From CAYOXX01 sp964408025 (lineage in GTDB: Bacteria > Acidobacteriota > DATKUA01): a stretch of 45,415 nucleotides of DNA. The notes under the pieces are model-generated. The model searched no databases. It had not been told where the DNA came from and saw nothing but the letters and a program-made list of their open reading frames with translations. The stretch spans positions 1 to 45,415 of the forward strand of contig CAYOXX010000019.1 of the NCBI GenBank assembly GCA_964408025.1, given 5' to 3'. Made by a program: the position numbers and the translations under genes. Positions 16,383 through 24,563 of the stretch are shown here, piece by piece. The number at the start of each line of letters is the position of its first letter. The stretch's first letter is position 1.

Positions 16383-16440
16383 TGGCAACAATCGTGTACG
16401 GAATCGTATATATACTTGTCGGAAGGAGTTGTGCGGAACG

Positions 16441-17835
16441 GTGGAAATAGCCCTATCCATACTTGCCTTCGTGTTCGTCATCGGCGTGATGATACTGGTG
16501 CACGAGTGGGGACACTTCATCGCCGCCAAGCGGTTGGGGATCGAGGTTGAGGTCTTCTCCATCGGCTTCGGTCCCAAGCTGTTCAGTTGGAAGAGGGGGG
16601 AGACCGAGTACCGCATCTGCCTCCTGCCCGTGGGCGGCTACGTGAAGATGCTTGCCGAGAACCCGGACGAGGGGACCACCGGCGATCCGCGCGAGTTCCT
16701 CTCGCGCGCCCGCTGGGAGCGGTTCATCGTCCTGGTGATGGGAGCGGTATTCAATATCCTGCTCGCCTTCCTGATCTGGACGGCGGTGCTGATGATCGGC
16801 GAGCCGAAGGAGAAGTGGCTCACTGAGCCGGCCAGGGCGGTCTACATCGCGCCGGGCGGGCCGGCAGACCGCGCCGGGGTCAGGGAAGGGGACGTCGTGG
16901 CGGCCTTCAACGGGCAGCCTATGGCTGACTGGGAGGAGCTGCTCTACGCCGTCGCCACGCACCCGCGCGAGGAGGTGGAAATCCGCGTGCTGCGGGGCTC
17001 CGGAGAGCTCTCATTCAGGATGAGGCCCTACGAGGACGAGAGCAGCGGCATCGGCAGCATCGGCATCGGCCCCGGCTACCCCGCCGTGATCGCAGGCGTC
17101 CAGGAGGGCATGCCGGCCGCCGAGGCAGGCCTGCGCGATGGCGATGTGGTCGAGGCGATCAACGGCCTCCCGGTCTCCAGCTACTACGATATCTTCGACG
17201 AGGTTACACGACGGACCCGCCTGGGCCACGCGATGGGAGTCTGGCGGGACGCCTCGCCACTGGCGGCGCCGCTGGAGCGCCTGCTGGATGTTGCCCACAC
17301 CCTGGAGTTCACGGTGCGGCGCGAGGGCATCAGTTTCGACGTCGCCCTCAGCCCCGAGTTCGATCCGGAAGCCGGGTTCCGCAGGATCGGCATCGTGCGG
17401 CCGCCGATGGAGCAGGTAGCCGTCGGCGTCGGCCCCCTCGAGGCCGTCGGCGGGGCGCTCGAGCGCTGCCTGACCACCAGCGGCCGCCTTTTCGACATCC
17501 TGGCCAGGATGATCACCGGGCGCCTCAGCACCAGGGCTGTCTCGGGGCCGGTAGAGATCGCGGCCATCAGCGGGCGCACCGCGGAGCAGGGGGTCATGCC
17601 GTTCCTGAACCTGATAGCCTTCATCAGCCTCAACCTCGGGATTATCAATCTGCTGCCGCTGCCGGTCCTCGACGGCGGCGGCATACTCATCTTGGTCATC
17701 GAGGGGACCGCCCGCCGCGACCTCAGCCTCAAGGCCAAGGAGTGGATCATGCGAGTCGGGGTCGTCCTGCTGCTCCTGCTGATGGCCCTCGTTATCTATC
17801 AGGACATCGACAAGTTGATTATGAGAATGGGCTGA
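16441..17835 (+). CDS. rseP: RseP-type site-2 intramembrane metalloprotease with two PDZ domains
   Basis: 464 aa from the GTG at 16441 (GGAAGGAG at 16421-16428). A TTG at 16429 is in frame but touches the ribosome site. Zinc motif HEWGH (21-25) lies in the first membrane helix; the second catalytic element is PVLDGGG near the C-terminus, and the last helix is VVLLLLLMALVI. Two PDZ domains between them are recognisable by GGPADRAGVREGDVVAAFNG and PAAEAGLRDGDVVEAINGL. The enzyme cleaves anti-sigma factors or signal-peptide remnants within the inner membrane. No anti-sigma factor gene is adjacent. Confidence 0.93.
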   Translation: MEIALSILAFVFVIGVMILVHEWGHFIAAKRLGIEVEVFSIGFGPKLFSWKRGETEYRICLLPVGGYVKMLAENPDEGTTGDPREFLSRARWERFIVLVMGAVFNILLAFLIWTAVLMIGEPKEKWLTEPARAVYIAPGGPADRAGVREGDVVAAFNGQPMADWEELLYAVATHPREEVEIRVLRGSGELSFRMRPYEDESSGIGSIGIGPGYPAVIAGVQEGMPAAEAGLRDGDVVEAINGLPVSSYYDIFDEVTRRTRLGHAMGVWRDASPLAAPLERLLDVAHTLEFTVRREGISFDVALSPEFDPEAGFRRIGIVRPPMEQVAVGVGPLEAVGGALERCLTTSGRLFDILARMITGRLSTRAVSGPVEIAAISGRTAEQGVMPFLNLIAFISLNLGIINLLPLPVLDGGGILILVIEGTARRDLSLKAKEWIMRVGVVLLLLLMALVIYQDIDKLIMRMG

Positions 17836-17836
17836 G

Positions 17837-18934
17837 ATGCCGACTCGGATCGAAGTCACGCGGCGCAAGTCGTCGCAGGTCAAGGTCGGCTGCCTGGCGA
17901 TCGGCGGTGGCGCGCCGGTTTGCGTCCAGTCGATGACCAAGACCGACACGCGCGACGTCGAAGCCACGCTGGCACAGATTGAGGCGCTCGCCGGCGCCGG
18001 TTGCGAGCTGGTCCGCTGCGCCGTTCCCGACCAGGCAGCGGCCGCTGCGCTGCGGCGGATTGTCGAGGGGTCTGCTCTGCCGGTAGTCGCTGACATCCAT
18101 TTCAACCCCGAGCTGGCGCTGGCAGCCGTCGAGGCGGGCGTCGCCAAGCTGCGTCTCAATCCCGGCACACTCGGCGACCGGAGAGCTGTCGAGAAGGCCG
18201 TCGTGGCGGCCGGGGACCACGGGATCGCGATCCGCGTCGGAGTAAACGCCGGCAGCCTCGAGAGGGAGTTTTTAATTCGGGACGGCTTCCCGTCGCCGCA
18301 GGGCATGGTCGACTCAGCACTGCGCCAGATAGAATTTCTCGAGGGATTGGGCTTGAGCGACATCGTTGTGTCGCTGAAGGCCTCGGACGTCCTGCGTACC
18401 GTCGCCGCATACCGGCTGCTGGCCGGGCGCTGCAGCTACCCCATGCACCTGGGCATCAGCGAGGCCGGGGCAGGCGAGGAGGCGGTCGTCAAGTCGGCGG
18501 TCGGCATCGGCTCGCTGCTGGCCGATGGGATCGGCGACACCATACGGGTTTCGCTGACGGCCGACCCGGTGCGGGAGGTCGAGGTAGCTTACCGGATACT
18601 TCAGAGCCTCGGCCTGCGGCGGCGCGGACCGGAGTTCATCTCCTGCCCCACCTGCGGGCGCTGCGAGATCGATCTGTCAGCCGTGGCCGCCGAGGTGAAG
18701 CGTCGCCTGGCCGATCTGGAGGCGCCGATCACCATAGCCGTCATGGGCTGCGCCGTAAACGGTCCCGGAGAGGCCCGCGAGGCCGACCTCGGCTTCGCCG
18801 CCGGCGCCGGACAGGGGGCGATTTTCAGGCGGGGGGAGCTGCTACGCACGGTGCCCGAGGAGCGGGCCGTTGAGGAGATTGTCGCCGAGGCTCGCAAGCT
18901 CGAGGCCGAGCTCCCGAGTAACGGAGTCGATTAG
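17837..18934 (+). CDS. ispG: 4-hydroxy-3-methylbut-2-enyl diphosphate synthase (IspG/GcpE)
   Basis: 365 aa, starting one base after the rseP stop. IspG reduces MEcPP to HMBPP with a [4Fe-4S] cluster. The cluster ligands are Cys270 and Cys273 (SCPTCGR) and Cys305 (MGCAVNGPGEA), with the fourth ligand Glu312. The TIM-barrel part has VQSMTKTDTRD, DIHFNPELA, RLNPG and RVGVNAGSLE. It is the two-domain bacterial form without the plant/Chlamydia insertion. Last gene of the operon, followed by a hairpin. Confidence 0.96.
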   Translation: MPTRIEVTRRKSSQVKVGCLAIGGGAPVCVQSMTKTDTRDVEATLAQIEALAGAGCELVRCAVPDQAAAAALRRIVEGSALPVVADIHFNPELALAAVEAGVAKLRLNPGTLGDRRAVEKAVVAAGDHGIAIRVGVNAGSLEREFLIRDGFPSPQGMVDSALRQIEFLEGLGLSDIVVSLKASDVLRTVAAYRLLAGRCSYPMHLGISEAGAGEEAVVKSAVGIGSLLADGIGDTIRVSLTADPVREVEVAYRILQSLGLRRRGPEFISCPTCGRCEIDLSAVAAEVKRRLADLEAPITIAVMGCAVNGPGEAREADLGFAAGAGQGAIFRRGELLRTVPEERAVEEIVAEARKLEAELPSNGVD

Positions 18935-18944
18935 CCTGGAACAG

Positions 18945-18970
18945 CCGGGCTGGATGCCCGGAGACGTTTT
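18945..18970 (+). terminator. Likely terminator after ispG
   Basis: Perfect stem CCGGGC (18945-18950) / GCCCGG (18956-18961) with loop TGGAT, followed by AGACGTTTTA. The T-run is short, so it may be a weak intrinsic terminator or a processing hairpin. Confidence 0.5.
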
Positions 18971-19076
18971 ATTATAAACAAAGTGTCATTGTCACAGCCC
19001 GAGGGAGCTTCAGCGGTATGCAAGGCCGTCTTGCGGGGGGCGTGCCGCGTCCGGCCCGGTGAGCGCGAGGTGAGGC

Positions 19077-19580
19077 ATGAAGATACTGGATGAGAAGTTC
19101 AAGGACAACAAGATCAGGTACGTATTCCAGTGCATGCTGGCGACGCTGGCGGTGTTCATCGTGTTGATGATACTCGATGCGATCGCAAACGCTGCCATCA
19201 TTGCGTCGCTCGGTGCCAGCTCGTTTATTGCTTTCACGATGCCCAAAGCCGACGTCTCGCGGGCGAGATTTCTGGTAGGTGGTTACGTTGTAGGAGTGTT
19301 TTCAGGGAGCCTTTGTTTCGGGTTGTCCGTGATTCCTGCGATTTCGCAAATTCTTAACAATCAGGAATTGTCGCGTGTTATATTTAGCGCAGCAGCGGTA
19401 GGCCTGGCGATTTTCTTGATGGTGATTCTGGATCTGGAGCATCCGCCTGCGGGGGGCGTGGCTCTAGGGCTTGTCCTAAACGAGTTCAGCCTCCTCTCAG
19501 TGGCCGTCATACTTATCGGCATCGTCTCGCTCTCGGTATTAAAGGCGGTTCTCAAGCCGTTCTTGATAAATCTGTTGTAA
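19077..19580 (+). CDS. HPP family integral membrane protein
   Basis: 167 aa with four to five hydrophobic segments and the family-naming HPPAGGVAL near residue 121, plus SLGASSFIAFTMP. HPP proteins of plants and cyanobacteria have been implicated in nitrite transport; the role of the short bacterial forms is not settled. The ATG at 19077 follows GAGGTGAGGC. Low G+C codons are more frequent than in the neighbours. It is convergent with the symporter gene, 48 bases apart. Confidence 0.85.
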   Translation: MKILDEKFKDNKIRYVFQCMLATLAVFIVLMILDAIANAAIIASLGASSFIAFTMPKADVSRARFLVGGYVVGVFSGSLCFGLSVIPAISQILNNQELSRVIFSAAAVGLAIFLMVILDLEHPPAGGVALGLVLNEFSLLSVAVILIGIVSLSVLKAVLKPFLINLL

Positions 19581-19628
19581 AACCTGGGTTTTGCTTCTAC
19601 TTGCGGCCATCATCTTTTACCGTTGTCG

Positions 19629-21239
19629 TCATCGGGATGCCGTGAGGCCTATAACGACGGATATTATAAGAATCGCGAAGAAAGCGACTACTAGGATCCA
19701 CGTTCTATAGTCAAGCCACCAAACAGGATGCTCCTCCCTGTTGGCCTTTAGCGACCTGAGTGTCCATTCCAGTTGCTCCGCACTCGGCACCGGCTGGATG
19801 AAGCTGGCAATTCGGGCTGTCGCCAGAGCGACGCCGAAGCCGATAGGGTTCCACCATAGCCATGACACTCCAGGTGCAAATAGCCATAGCGATACGTTAG
19901 TCGCCAAGCCGGCCGCGAGACCGAACAGCGCGCCCGTGCCGTTGACCCTTCTCAGTAGCGCCCCGGCCATGAAGACGGCCAGTATCGGGCCGTAGAAGGC
20001 GGAGCCGATCATGTTTACCAGCTCGATTACTGTGCGCGGTGAGCGGGCGATGAAGTAGCCGCCTGCGACGCAGAAGAGGCCCCAGAACAGCGTCGTCAGC
20101 CTTGACCAGTGCAGAAAGCGCTTTCTGTTTTCTCCGGCGGATGGTCTGAAGCGGGCCACGAAGTCGGTCATCGTCACCGCTGCGAGGCTGTTGAGAGCGG
20201 AGTCGATTGACGACATGGTGGCGGCGAAGATGCCGGCCATCACCAGGCCGACGACGCCGGCGGGCAGAAAGCTGACGATGAAGGTCGGCACCAGGTAGTT
20301 CGGATTCGTGATCCCCTTGTCTACTATCCACGACGGGTTCTGGGCCAGGAACGCCGCCAGCAGCACGCCGAGGGCGCAGTAGGTGAGGACGATGGGGAAG
20401 CGGACGAGGCCGTTGATCGCGAGGCTGTCGCCCGCGGCGCGCAGAGTAGTAGTAGAGATCAGGCGCTGCGCCTGGCTCTGGTCGCAGCCGTAGTAGCTGA
20501 GGTAGAGGAAGAAGCCGCCGATGAGCATCGGCCAAAGTGCGTAATCGCGGCCGTCGCCGAGGCCGTGATGAGCGAGGTCGATTGTTGCCAGCCTCTCCGG
20601 CTGGACGGAAGCAAGGGCGCCCTCGATGCCGCCTACAAGTTGCAGGGCGACGATAACGGCCGCCGCGGTGCCCAGCCAGAGTATGACGAGCTGTATGGCG
20701 TCGGAGGCCACGTCGGCCGTTATGCCTCCGATGGTTGTGTAGGCGACGGCGATGGAGCCGAGAATGGCCAGAGTGGCGATAACCGGGATGCCGAGTGCCA
20801 CGGCGAGCACCAGCGCCGAGGCGTAGAGCACCACGCCGGCGGCCAGGCCGCGGGAGACCAGGAAGAGCGCGCTGAGGACGAGGCGCGCGGTCAGACCGAA
20901 GCGGCGCTCGGCGTACTCGAACACCGTCGCTCCGGCCTGCCGGCGGAAGAGGGGTGCCAGGAGGAACATGACGGCGATCATCGCCAGCGGCACCGCGAAT
21001 TCGTATTGCAGCCAGACGAGTCCGCCGCCGGCGGACATCGCCACGAATGCGGGCGCGCCGACCAGGCTTATGGCGCTGACCTGGTTGGCGGCGAGCGAGA
21101 GGGCGACCAGTCCGCGGCCGAGACTGCGCCCGCCAAGGAAGTAGTCGGTGCCGTCCTTCTGACGCCGGCCTATCGAGATCGACAGCACGACGATGGCCGC
21201 GAAGTAGGTAGTGAGGACAGCCCAGTCGAGAGCGCTCAT
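19629..21239 (-). CDS. Sodium:solute symporter (SSS family)
   Basis: 536 aa with about 13 membrane helices. Typical SSS features are YFLGGRSLGRGLVALSLAANQ in the first helices, FEYAERRFG, YTTIGGITADVASDAIQ, and AGIFAATMSSIDSALNSLAA in TM8, the Na2-site region. The substrate cannot be read from sequence; the closest general type is the sialate/proline/multivitamin branch. The start at 21237-21239 is divergent from the STAS gene. It stands alone, with no catabolic partner nearby. Confidence 0.9.
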   Translation of the reverse strand: MSALDWAVLTTYFAAIVVLSISIGRRQKDGTDYFLGGRSLGRGLVALSLAANQVSAISLVGAPAFVAMSAGGGLVWLQYEFAVPLAMIAVMFLLAPLFRRQAGATVFEYAERRFGLTARLVLSALFLVSRGLAAGVVLYASALVLAVALGIPVIATLAILGSIAVAYTTIGGITADVASDAIQLVILWLGTAAAVIVALQLVGGIEGALASVQPERLATIDLAHHGLGDGRDYALWPMLIGGFFLYLSYYGCDQSQAQRLISTTTLRAAGDSLAINGLVRFPIVLTYCALGVLLAAFLAQNPSWIVDKGITNPNYLVPTFIVSFLPAGVVGLVMAGIFAATMSSIDSALNSLAAVTMTDFVARFRPSAGENRKRFLHWSRLTTLFWGLFCVAGGYFIARSPRTVIELVNMIGSAFYGPILAVFMAGALLRRVNGTGALFGLAAGLATNVSLWLFAPGVSWLWWNPIGFGVALATARIASFIQPVPSAEQLEWTLRSLKANREEHPVWWLDYRTWILVVAFFAILIISVVIGLTASR

Positions 21240-21324
21240 GATTCACCAGGGTCTCCCGAGAGAATATCACAACGGAAGCGGCTGCTTGCGGGCGCAACCC
21301 GGCTTTTCGGCCCCCGGCCTTCGC

Positions 21325-21353
21325 TTGACACCCCCTGCGCGGTTGGCTACGAT
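21325..21353 (+). promoter_or_regulatory. Sigma70-type promoter of the STAS operon
   Basis: TTGACA (21325-21330), 17-base spacer, TACGAT (21348-21353): a consensus -35 and a four-of-six -10. The predicted start is near 21360, giving a leader of about 49 nt before the ATG at 21409. Confidence 0.7.
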
Positions 21354-21408
21354 GCTGGCGGGGATGGGGTCCCCACGCGAACTCCTTAAGCGTAAAGAGG
21401 TTGGGGTG

Positions 21409-21753
21409 ATGAAATACGAGCTTAGCGAGCACGGCGACGTGAGCGTACTCAAGCTCCTGGAGCGGAGGTTGATCTACGAGTGCCTAGATCCGATCCAGGA
21501 CGAGTTCATATCCCTGGTGGAATCGGGCAAGCGCAAGATCGTGATGGATTTCACCGAGGTCGATTACATCGATAGCTTCGCCGTCGGATTCGTCATGGAC
21601 ATGTATCGTCGCACCAGCAGCCACAACGGCGAGCTGAAGCTTACCGGCCTGAAGCCGCGCGTACGGAAGATCCTGACAATTACCCGCGTCGACAAGGTGA
21701 TCGGCATTCACGACAAGATTGACGATGCCCTGGAGGCATTCGGGCGGAGCTGA
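21409..21753 (+). CDS. STAS-domain protein (anti-sigma factor antagonist-like)
   Basis: 114 aa from the ATG at 21409, downstream of the promoter; the open frame before it lies upstream of the transcription start. The STAS fold is clear (KIVMDFTEVDYIDSFAVGF, LTGLKPRVRKIL). In SpoIIAA-like antagonists the phosphorylated residue is the second Ser of the D-S-S motif. Here the sequence is Asp55-Ser56-Phe57, so that position is Phe. The protein may therefore act without the usual kinase switch, or use Ser56. No RsbW/SpoIIAB kinase or sigma factor gene is adjacent. The next small gene starts 8 bases downstream. Confidence 0.85.
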   Translation: MKYELSEHGDVSVLKLLERRLIYECLDPIQDEFISLVESGKRKIVMDFTEVDYIDSFAVGFVMDMYRRTSSHNGELKLTGLKPRVRKILTITRVDKVIGIHDKIDDALEAFGRS

Positions 21754-21761
21754 GCGGGACG

Positions 21762-22058
21762 ATGGCCAAGAAGGTCAAGATGCTCACCGGCCACGAGGTT
21801 GAGCTCGACGGCGACCTCATGGCGATCATCGAGAGCCTCTACCAGGAGGTGGTTGTGCGCAAGGAGCTGAAGCACACCTACCAAGACATGAAGGAGGAGA
21901 TCGAGAACATCGTCGCCCAGATGGACGAGGAGACCGCCCGCGCTTACCTGATGGAGAGCATATCCCTCAACACCGTCACCTACGAGAACCAGATGCTCGA
22001 CGTGCTGCTGCGCGAACTCGGCGCCGAGGCGGAAGGTGAGGAGGGCGGCGAGGACTGA
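21762..22058 (+). CDS. Small acidic helical protein of unknown function
   Basis: 98 aa. It lies 8 bases after the STAS gene and is almost certainly co-transcribed. I do not recognise it. It has a short beta-like start (MAKKVKMLTGHEVELDGDL), then long amphipathic helices with coiled-coil character (residues ~25-85) and an acidic tail (EAEGEEGGED). There is no signal peptide. Being paired with a STAS protein, it could be its binding partner, but nothing in the sequence shows this. Confidence 0.65.
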   Translation: MAKKVKMLTGHEVELDGDLMAIIESLYQEVVVRKELKHTYQDMKEEIENIVAQMDEETARAYLMESISLNTVTYENQMLDVLLRELGAEAEGEEGGED

Positions 22059-22132
22059 GCTTGATGTAGAGGAAGAGATCAGGCCGCTGGATCAGAAGTT
22101 CCGGCGGCCCGAAAAACGTATGGGCGGCGAGA

Positions 22133-23011
22133 TCACTGCCTGATCATATCGCCTTGCTGCGCTTCGCCGCTGACGAGGCGGCAGATCGAAAGCCTGGCCT
22201 GGACCGACACCACCTCGATCGAGCCGACCATCGCCTCTTCCTGTCCGAGGGTCTGGCCGGTGTCGGGGTCGATTATCGGCTCCCCGAGGCGCCAGACCTG
22301 GAAGACTTCGCCGACCTCGACCGCGTCGTCGATTCCTCGGTTGATATAGACCTGCTCGCCGCTGACCCTGGCCACACGGCCGAAGCCCTGGTAGGTGCTC
22401 ATGCCGGCCGCCTGAGTCGCCAGCTCCTCGGCGAGCTTCTCCACCGCGCCTCGCATGGTGCTGGCGGCGACGCGGCCGTAATCGCTTTCGCGGCCGCCGG
22501 CGACGCCGCCGATGCCGACCCCGACGTCGATGTGCGAGCTGCCCTCGCGGTTGGCGTAGAGGATCTCAGTGGTCTCGACGTTAACCACTCGGATGTCGAT
22601 GGCGCAGGTGTAGCGGTACATCTGGCCGCGGAAGCGGCTGGTGATGCGGCCGCCGTAGCGCTCGTAGCCGAACTCGGTGATCGAGCCGAGCACCATCAGC
22701 TGCACGCCGAGCAGCCTGCCGAGCTCCACGGCGCTCTGTGGCGTGATGGCGCCGCTGGCGGCGAGGTTGTGTTCGGCGAGGACGTCGTTGAGGCGGTTGC
22801 GCTCGATAACCGAGAAAGTTCCCGCGTTGACCAGCTCGGTCACGAACACGTCGGCTGCCGCGTCGCCCAGCTGCCGGGAATCCCACCATTGGTGGGGCGT
22901 GTTGTCCTCGAAGCGAAGCACGGCGACGCGCACCCGGGGTTGAGCGGCGGCGCTGACGGCGAAGCCCAGCACAACGGCGGCAAGAACTGACAGTACGATG
23001 GTTTTCCTCAT
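22133..23011 (-). CDS. CsgG/LpoB-like secreted protein
   Basis: 292 aa with a signal peptide (cleavage probably after AAA, residue ~23) and no lipobox Cys, so unlike true CsgG it is not a lipoprotein. The CsgG-type core is present: VRVAVLRFEDN, LGDAAADVFVTELVNAGTFSVIERNRLNDVLAEH, LGRLLGVQLMVLGSITEFG and VNVETTEIL. The C-terminal part (GRVARVSGEQVYINRGIDD) resembles the beta-sandwich often attached to such proteins. It has AGGAG before its ATG and follows the Crp/Fnr gene by 48 bases on the same strand. It is probably periplasmic; an actual curli pore is unlikely since no csg genes are near. Confidence 0.8.
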   Translation of the reverse strand: MRKTIVLSVLAAVVLGFAVSAAAQPRVRVAVLRFEDNTPHQWWDSRQLGDAAADVFVTELVNAGTFSVIERNRLNDVLAEHNLAASGAITPQSAVELGRLLGVQLMVLGSITEFGYERYGGRITSRFRGQMYRYTCAIDIRVVNVETTEILYANREGSSHIDVGVGIGGVAGGRESDYGRVAASTMRGAVEKLAEELATQAAGMSTYQGFGRVARVSGEQVYINRGIDDAVEVGEVFQVWRLGEPIIDPDTGQTLGQEEAMVGSIEVVSVQARLSICRLVSGEAQQGDMIRQ

Positions 23012-23059
23012 GGCTTGAACTCCTCTTGCTTGGTTAGTGTCTGCATCATCCGTAAATCC

Positions 23060-23743
23060 TCAATTCTCTTTATCAAGATCGCGTTGGAAGTGTTCCTTGA
23101 TGGCAATTTCCTTGCCCAAGAGCTGGATGAAGCCCTTGCGGTGCAGCTCGCCGAGCGTGCGCGTGACGGTCTCTCTCGAGGTGCCGATCATGTTGGCGAT
23201 CGCCTGGTGGGTGGGGCGTCGAAAAGCGATCCAGCCGTCGTTGGTTTGGCGTCCTTCCTGCCTGGAGATGTCGATGAGGACGCGCGCCAGGCGGCCGAAG
23301 ACGTCCAGCAGCGCGAGGTTGGTGATCTTACGGTTCGCGTCGCGCAGCCGCAGGCTCAGCGCGGCCAGGAGCCTCTCGGCGATCTGGGGATTTTCACGCA
23401 TTATTGACAGGAACTCCGAGCGCCGGATCGCCGAGACCTCCGTGTCCTCGATGGCCACCACCGTAGCCGGGCGTGGCTCGCCGTCCAGGAGGCTCATGTC
23501 GCCGAAGAACTCTCCGACGCCGAGGATGGCCAGAATGATCTCCTTGCCGTCCTTGGAGAAGTTGGCGACCTTCACCCGGCCGGAGTTGATGATGAATAGC
23601 GAGTCGCCCTCGTCCCGCTCTAAGAAAATGACGTTGTCCTTCTCGAAAACCCTCGTGAAAGAGACGTTCGCCAGCCTCTCCAGGTCTTCCTCCGGGAGGT
23701 CGCTGAAGAGGGGTACCTTGCGCAGGATATCTGGGTGAGTCAT
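23060..23743 (-). CDS. Crp/Fnr family transcription regulator
   Basis: 227 aa. The N-terminal cyclic-nucleotide-binding-like beta-barrel has EGDSLFIINSGRVKV and GVGEFFGDMSLLDGEPRPATVVA. The latter is near the cAMP-binding signature (G-E-x-x-R-x-A), here with Pro between Arg and Ala. There is a dimer helix, then a winged HTH (PTHQAIANMIGTSRETVTRTL). There are no N-terminal Cys, so it is not an FNR iron-sulfur sensor. It may control the adjacent CsgG-like gene; its own promoter has a perfect TATAAT. Confidence 0.9.
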   Translation of the reverse strand: MTHPDILRKVPLFSDLPEEDLERLANVSFTRVFEKDNVIFLERDEGDSLFIINSGRVKVANFSKDGKEIILAILGVGEFFGDMSLLDGEPRPATVVAIEDTEVSAIRRSEFLSIMRENPQIAERLLAALSLRLRDANRKITNLALLDVFGRLARVLIDISRQEGRQTNDGWIAFRRPTHQAIANMIGTSRETVTRTLGELHRKGFIQLLGKEIAIKEHFQRDLDKEN

Positions 23744-23791
23744 CTAAGCCGGACCCTGAGGCTGCCTCTGCATGCCCGAATTTGCTACAGG

Positions 23792-23821
23792 ATTATAGCT
23801 TGAACAGGTTGCCGTCGGCAA
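23792..23821 (-). promoter_or_regulatory. Promoter of the Crp/Fnr gene
   Basis: Reading the minus strand: TTGCCG (23821-23816), 18-base spacer, TATAAT (23797-23792). The predicted start is near 23785, about 42 nt before the ATG at 23743. Confidence 0.65.
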
Positions 23822-23848
23822 GCGACCGGGGCGAGAAGGCGGTGGCGT

Positions 23849-23877
23849 TTGACACTCTGGGAGCGCGAACATATAAT
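23849..23877 (+). promoter_or_regulatory. Full-consensus promoter of tRNA-Val
   Basis: TTGACA (23849-23854), 17-base spacer, TATAAT (23872-23877): perfect sigma70 consensus. The start is predicted at about 23884, six bases before the mature tRNA 5' end. Confidence 0.85.
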
Positions 23878-23889
23878 CTGCCGGCCTGT

Positions 23890-23965
23890 GGGCGCTTAGC
23901 TCAGCCGGGAGAGCGTCGGCCTTACAAGCCGGAAGTCGCTGGTTCGAGCCCAGCAGCGCCCACCA
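23890..23965 (+). tRNA. tRNA-Val, anticodon UAC
   Basis: 76 nt with encoded CCA. Acceptor GGGCGCT / AGCGCCC, D-arm with AGCTCAGCCGGGAGAGC, anticodon stem TCGGC / GCCGG with loop CTTACAA, T-arm GGTTCGAGCC. Accessory DNA begins right after its 3' end, a common integration point for mobile elements. Confidence 0.95.
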
Positions 23966-24080
23966 CTATCCCGTCAATAACTTATGCCCCATCAACGCCT
24001 TGCGGGTAACAGCAAATCGCGTGCCGACTTTCGGCATAGGCGGCATAGCGGGCATTTTTGGCCACAAAGCGGCCACAAAA

Positions 24081-24563
24081 TCAAAACAGATCCCCTTGGC
24101 CGTCGATCTTTTCCCGCGGGCGCACATCGAGCCAGCGGACGCCGTGGCGCCTGACGTGCTCGTAGCGCGCCTCCGCGATCTCGCAGTAGTGCTTGTCCTG
24201 GTCGATGTAGTGGCCGTCGATCTGGTAGCCCTCCAGGTTGAGCAGGTGCCAGGCGACCGCCGACGATCCCGATCCGGCGAACGGGTCCGCGATCCTCACC
24301 GCGCGGTGACGCGGCGCCACCAGGCGCGTGAGCCACATCAGGAGCGCCACCGGCTTGACCGTTGGATGGGAATTGCGTGTTGGCTCTCGAAGGGCATCCG
24401 GCGTGTGCCCCATATTCCGCCTTGACCATTCATCTTGGGCAAACGTGCCGCCTTTGATTCCCGGCAGCCTGCCGCACCCCGCGTTGCGCTCTGTGGGGCT
24501 CGCCTTTGCGCAGTAGAGGAAATCGATGTCCGCCCAGCCGAACTGCGGGAAGAACCGCGACGC
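24081..24563 (-). pseudogene. Truncated phage-type DNA methyltransferase (C-terminal part)
   Basis: The frame is open from 24563 down to the stop at 24081-24083 but has no usable start at its beginning. The first residues (FFPQFGWADIDFLYCAKAS) already belong to the middle of an N6/N4 DNA methylase. Motifs follow: NSHPTVKPVALLMWLTRLV, then ADPFAGSGSSAVA (SAM-binding motif I in this circularly permuted class) and the YCEIAEARYEH C-terminal element. Only ~160 of an expected 230-300 residues remain, and the DPPY-type catalytic motif is lost. A later in-frame ATG at 24411-24413 would give a 110-aa product without catalytic ability. It is probably a remnant of a prophage or plasmid next to tRNA-Val. 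Confidence 0.75.
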
